Positions 62,801-64,000 of a stretch of DNA of 64,000 bases are shown here, in pieces; the stretch's first letter is position 1, and every line of letters begins with the position of its first letter. The notes under the pieces are model-generated. The model did not search any database. It worked only from the letters and a program-made list of their open reading frames with translations, and was not told the origin of the DNA. The position numbers were made by a program, and so were the translations under genes. Source of the DNA: Streptococcus infantis (GTDB lineage Bacteria; Bacillota; Bacilli; Lactobacillales; Streptococcaceae); assembly GCF_019929665.1 (NCBI RefSeq), contig NZ_JAHZPZ010000006.1:1-64000 (forward strand), written 5' to 3'.

Positions 62801-64000
62801 CGCATTATCACAGTTGGTAGTGCAGTAGAAAAAGTAGAATACACTACTGAAATCAAAGATGTAGACTTTGAAACTGTGGTTGAATATGACTATACGAAAC
62901 CAAAAGGTTACGAAGAAGTCCGTCAAGACGGTGAGAAAGGTCGCATTGAAAATCAATACAAACTGACCTACCTCAATAATGAACTTGTTGACCGTAGCTT
63001 GGTCAATGAAAATATCCTTAAAGAGAAGAAGGATAAGATCATTGTTAAAGGCCTGGGTGTGGTTGTATCAGTGAGATCTGTAGTTGTCGTCGAAGAAAAA
63101 GACTTCAACAAGGTCATTGAAAAAGATGAAACCCAACCAGAGGGTTACAACAAGATTACTCAGGTTGGTTCACCAGGGACAATAACAACAACTTATGAAG
63201 TCACCTATGAGGATGATGTTGAAGTTGCTCGTAAAGAAATCTCAAAAGTTGAGGATCCAAAAGCTGTAGACGAAATCACAGTAATCGGTACTTCTAAGAT
63301 GACAGAACGCACATTGGATGAACAGGTTGATGTTCCATTCAAGACGATTTATGTCTCAGACAATACACTTCCAGCAGGAGAAAGTGTTGTCGATGAAGAA
63401 GGAAGTCCAGGACAAATTATACGTACTTTCTTGGTAAGCTATCGAAATGGCAAAGAAATCGGTCGTACCATCGTCTCTGAACATAAGATTACAGATGCAG
63501 TCAACCGTGTCGTTCGTGTCGGAAATGCGACACCTATCGTGGAAACAACTGAGCTTGTAGATGAGACAGAGTCAATCGATTACAATACTCTCAAAGAATT
63601 TTCAGATCAGCTTCCTGCAGGGACAACTAAGGTTATCCAGGCAGGTAAGAAAGGCCAGAAAACAAATCGTTACTCTGTAACGAAAGTGAATGGAGAAGAG
63701 ACATCTCGTACATTTGTAGAATCTAACATCACTACAGATCCAGTAGATGAGATCATCCAAGTTGGAACTCGTATCAAAGAAATTAGAGAAGCAACCGAGA
63801 CAAGTCCAATTCCATTTACTATTAAGGTTCGTAAAGACACCACGAAGCCAATCGGCTACCGAGTGACTGAGGTAGAAGGTCAAGACGGTGAGAAGTCAGA
63901 CCTCTATAAAGTAACCTACATCAGTGGTACCGAAACCAAACGGGAACATTTGAAGACAACAGTCGTTAGAGAAGCTATTAACAAGGTGATTGTCGAAGGT
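59885..64000 (+). CDS. Large beta-helix / G5-repeat surface protein (5' part)
   Basis: Open from ATG 59885 to the window edge: 1372 codons, no stop, so the C-terminus is unseen. Order: signal peptide (RKSTKYSLLTIGILTTFQLA, cleavage near VKA-D); a Glu/Lys/Pro-rich low-complexity stretch to about 175; an Arg cluster PRARRRRAAS near 175-186; a right-handed parallel beta-helix-like domain about 190-815 full of N-x-V/I and NN ladders (IRNNKV, NNTIEG, NNELTV); then seven G5-like repeats of about 75-80 residues from about 825, the last cut off. Pectate-lyase-like helices often bind or cleave glycans. A C-terminal sortase motif is expected. No catalytic residues identified. Not a known named protein to me. 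Confidence 0.85.
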   Translation, partial: MNIRKSTKYSLLTIGILTTFQLAQVHVKADTTDFSNNTVVQNQDEKATSLNKITNQKSEATANDKKEPVANEGKTTALTPENSTSTTEVAEKEADKSPAEREVAEEKTVAEQPKAEQSVQEQPTSEQPKAEQPKVEKPAAEITPEEELKNLSETPQEGVTTPKEEPKAPKDESAAPRARRRRAASNTNVYEDATYGKYVKATDFGLDTTGKVEASDALQKALKAANEVEGGAAVMVSGNVLLKKTLVIDENYANVKGLIGSGPSRNNTKIVFNKKQDGEHDPETNLTDNRYESAILIQNQKDFTVGRLTVEHAYDSSDYTKDNEFYRKGKSYFGRSNGIYVNDSSNVTINDVRAMKFNRAGVFFSSSKATAQEYDASGRPIRYSSISEKVSNEVKSIGDPDVPIMDGNKVTNSFLHNNRVAGVMFGYQRNFVVDNNILSYNGHVLDGGTGYGAASMAGSYNDGITYTGNYTNYNYRKGLDIHDGNKILIENNVSLGDRLNGIEVYNRANPMTDVIIRNNKVTQDPNSKLENDDDDPARYRGYTAISILTNEKNHKWTKPLEKGRYVISNNTIEGLTKPFEDGQLGTFGILFRNNESSNDYSLNIEGNTITGDSTDYIISVNNNTAQASRGVEGGGSGDITISRNKIEVDDIKQLPIYINDDTTYVASVIDRTTGKRVNKVTKVPFTKTRGSINIDNNELTVSKIKSRWKNAVAIESTNAASIDVNSNTFKYKDNEPWQRYDVTRKTDGRVIKDIMQAFFGINRLNDTVKVTATDNKFIADTPNKNGFFRLYNGDWVNLNAKSNNVFLGRNTLDGKPLAPVDIVGDKTVETLRTTTTTEYIIETRETDELPIGFKETVQKGVPGKKVNVYKITKVGDTIVGRQIISEETILEPTKEIVLIGTATETFETVTEKETVAYETEIRTDPTKPKTYQFENQAGKNGSVEKTYQIRKLNGKEAGKTLTSETVIDQPVKRIITVGSAVEKVEYTTEIKDVDFETVVEYDYTKPKGYEEVRQDGEKGRIENQYKLTYLNNELVDRSLVNENILKEKKDKIIVKGLGVVVSVRSVVVVEEKDFNKVIEKDETQPEGYNKITQVGSPGTITTTYEVTYEDDVEVARKEISKVEDPKAVDEITVIGTSKMTERTLDEQVDVPFKTIYVSDNTLPAGESVVDEEGSPGQIIRTFLVSYRNGKEIGRTIVSEHKITDAVNRVVRVGNATPIVETTELVDETESIDYNTLKEFSDQLPAGTTKVIQAGKKGQKTNRYSVTKVNGEETSRTFVESNITTDPVDEIIQVGTRIKEIREATETSPIPFTIKVRKDTTKPIGYRVTEVEGQDGEKSDLYKVTYISGTETKREHLKTTVVREAINKVIVEG
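62350..64000 (+). repeat. Array of seven diverged G5-type protein repeats
   Basis: The repeats share a pattern of E-T/I-P-F/Y-x-T early, (L/P)-P-x-G mid, G-x-x-G-x-x-x-x-x-Y-x-V/I and a final I-x-V/I-G-T/S. Examples of the closing motif: EIVLIGT, RIITVGS, KIIVKGL, EITVIGT, RVVRVGN, EIIQVGT, KVIVEG. DNA identity between units is low, unlike the near-identical G5 pair in strH. Confidence 0.8.

Noticed and set aside
61844..63883. Several minus-strand ORFs of 70-207 codons opposite the giant surface gene
   Set aside because: Shadows of the repetitive plus-strand gene; no start signals and no family resemblance.

Overview
The window is chromosomal DNA of a mitis-group Streptococcus. The evidence is the low GC content, the tRNA-Asn/comW/purA/tadA/ffs/dut/radA order, a comAB pair directly upstream of a purCLFMNHDEKB cluster, strH, the bgaR-bgaC-PTS-agaS-galM locus, BOX repeats and a CiaR-driven csRNA. 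From memory, gene order from comW to galM follows S. pneumoniae, but several points argue for a relative such as S. mitis, S. oralis or S. infantis rather than pneumococcus itself: a divergent ComW, an internally shortened ComB, no vanZ-like gene between purN and purH, galM directly next to rnjA, and hisS followed by a giant G5 surface protein.

Layout. 1-2.2 kb: tRNA-Asn, comW, purA with an unusual leader, and a csRNA. 2.2-13.5 kb: housekeeping genes tadA, SRP RNA, dut, a histidine phosphatase, an unknown gene, radA, an AIM24 protein, a carbonic anhydrase, prs, a CoA-binding protein, a BOX element, a YeiH-type exporter, then the araT-recO-plsX-acpP operon. 13.6-16.7 kb: comA and a shortened comB (competence peptide export). 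16.9-33.5 kb: the de novo purine genes purC, L, F, M, N, H, D, E, K and B. The run is interrupted between purK and purB by an AT-rich two-gene accessory cassette: a HEPN-motif protein and a multi-pass membrane protein. 33.5-45.9 kb: host-glycan use, with surface hexosaminidase StrH, GntR regulator, GH35 beta-galactosidase BgaC, a mannose-family PTS, AgaS and GalM. 45.9-50.5 kb: RNase J1/RpoY on the minus strand and the tsaB-rimI-tsaD tRNA t6A genes. 50.6-58.1 kb: lipoprotein, AzlCD, an amino-acid binding protein, the MetQ/M20/MetN/MetI methionine uptake operon behind a perfect MET-box, and an MptD-type membrane protein. 58.3-64 kb: hisS and the 5' part of a large beta-helix/G5 surface protein that runs off the window.

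Regulation visible in the sequence: three ACGAACGT PurR-type boxes (purA, purC, purD), a CiaR box, a MET-box, a perfect cre site at strH and a near-cre at bgaC, and many intrinsic terminators. The best candidates for something undescribed are the HEPN/membrane-protein pair inside the purine cluster, the purA leader with a 16-codon upstream ORF whose stop overlaps the purA start, and the hairpin that contains the comW ribosome-binding site.
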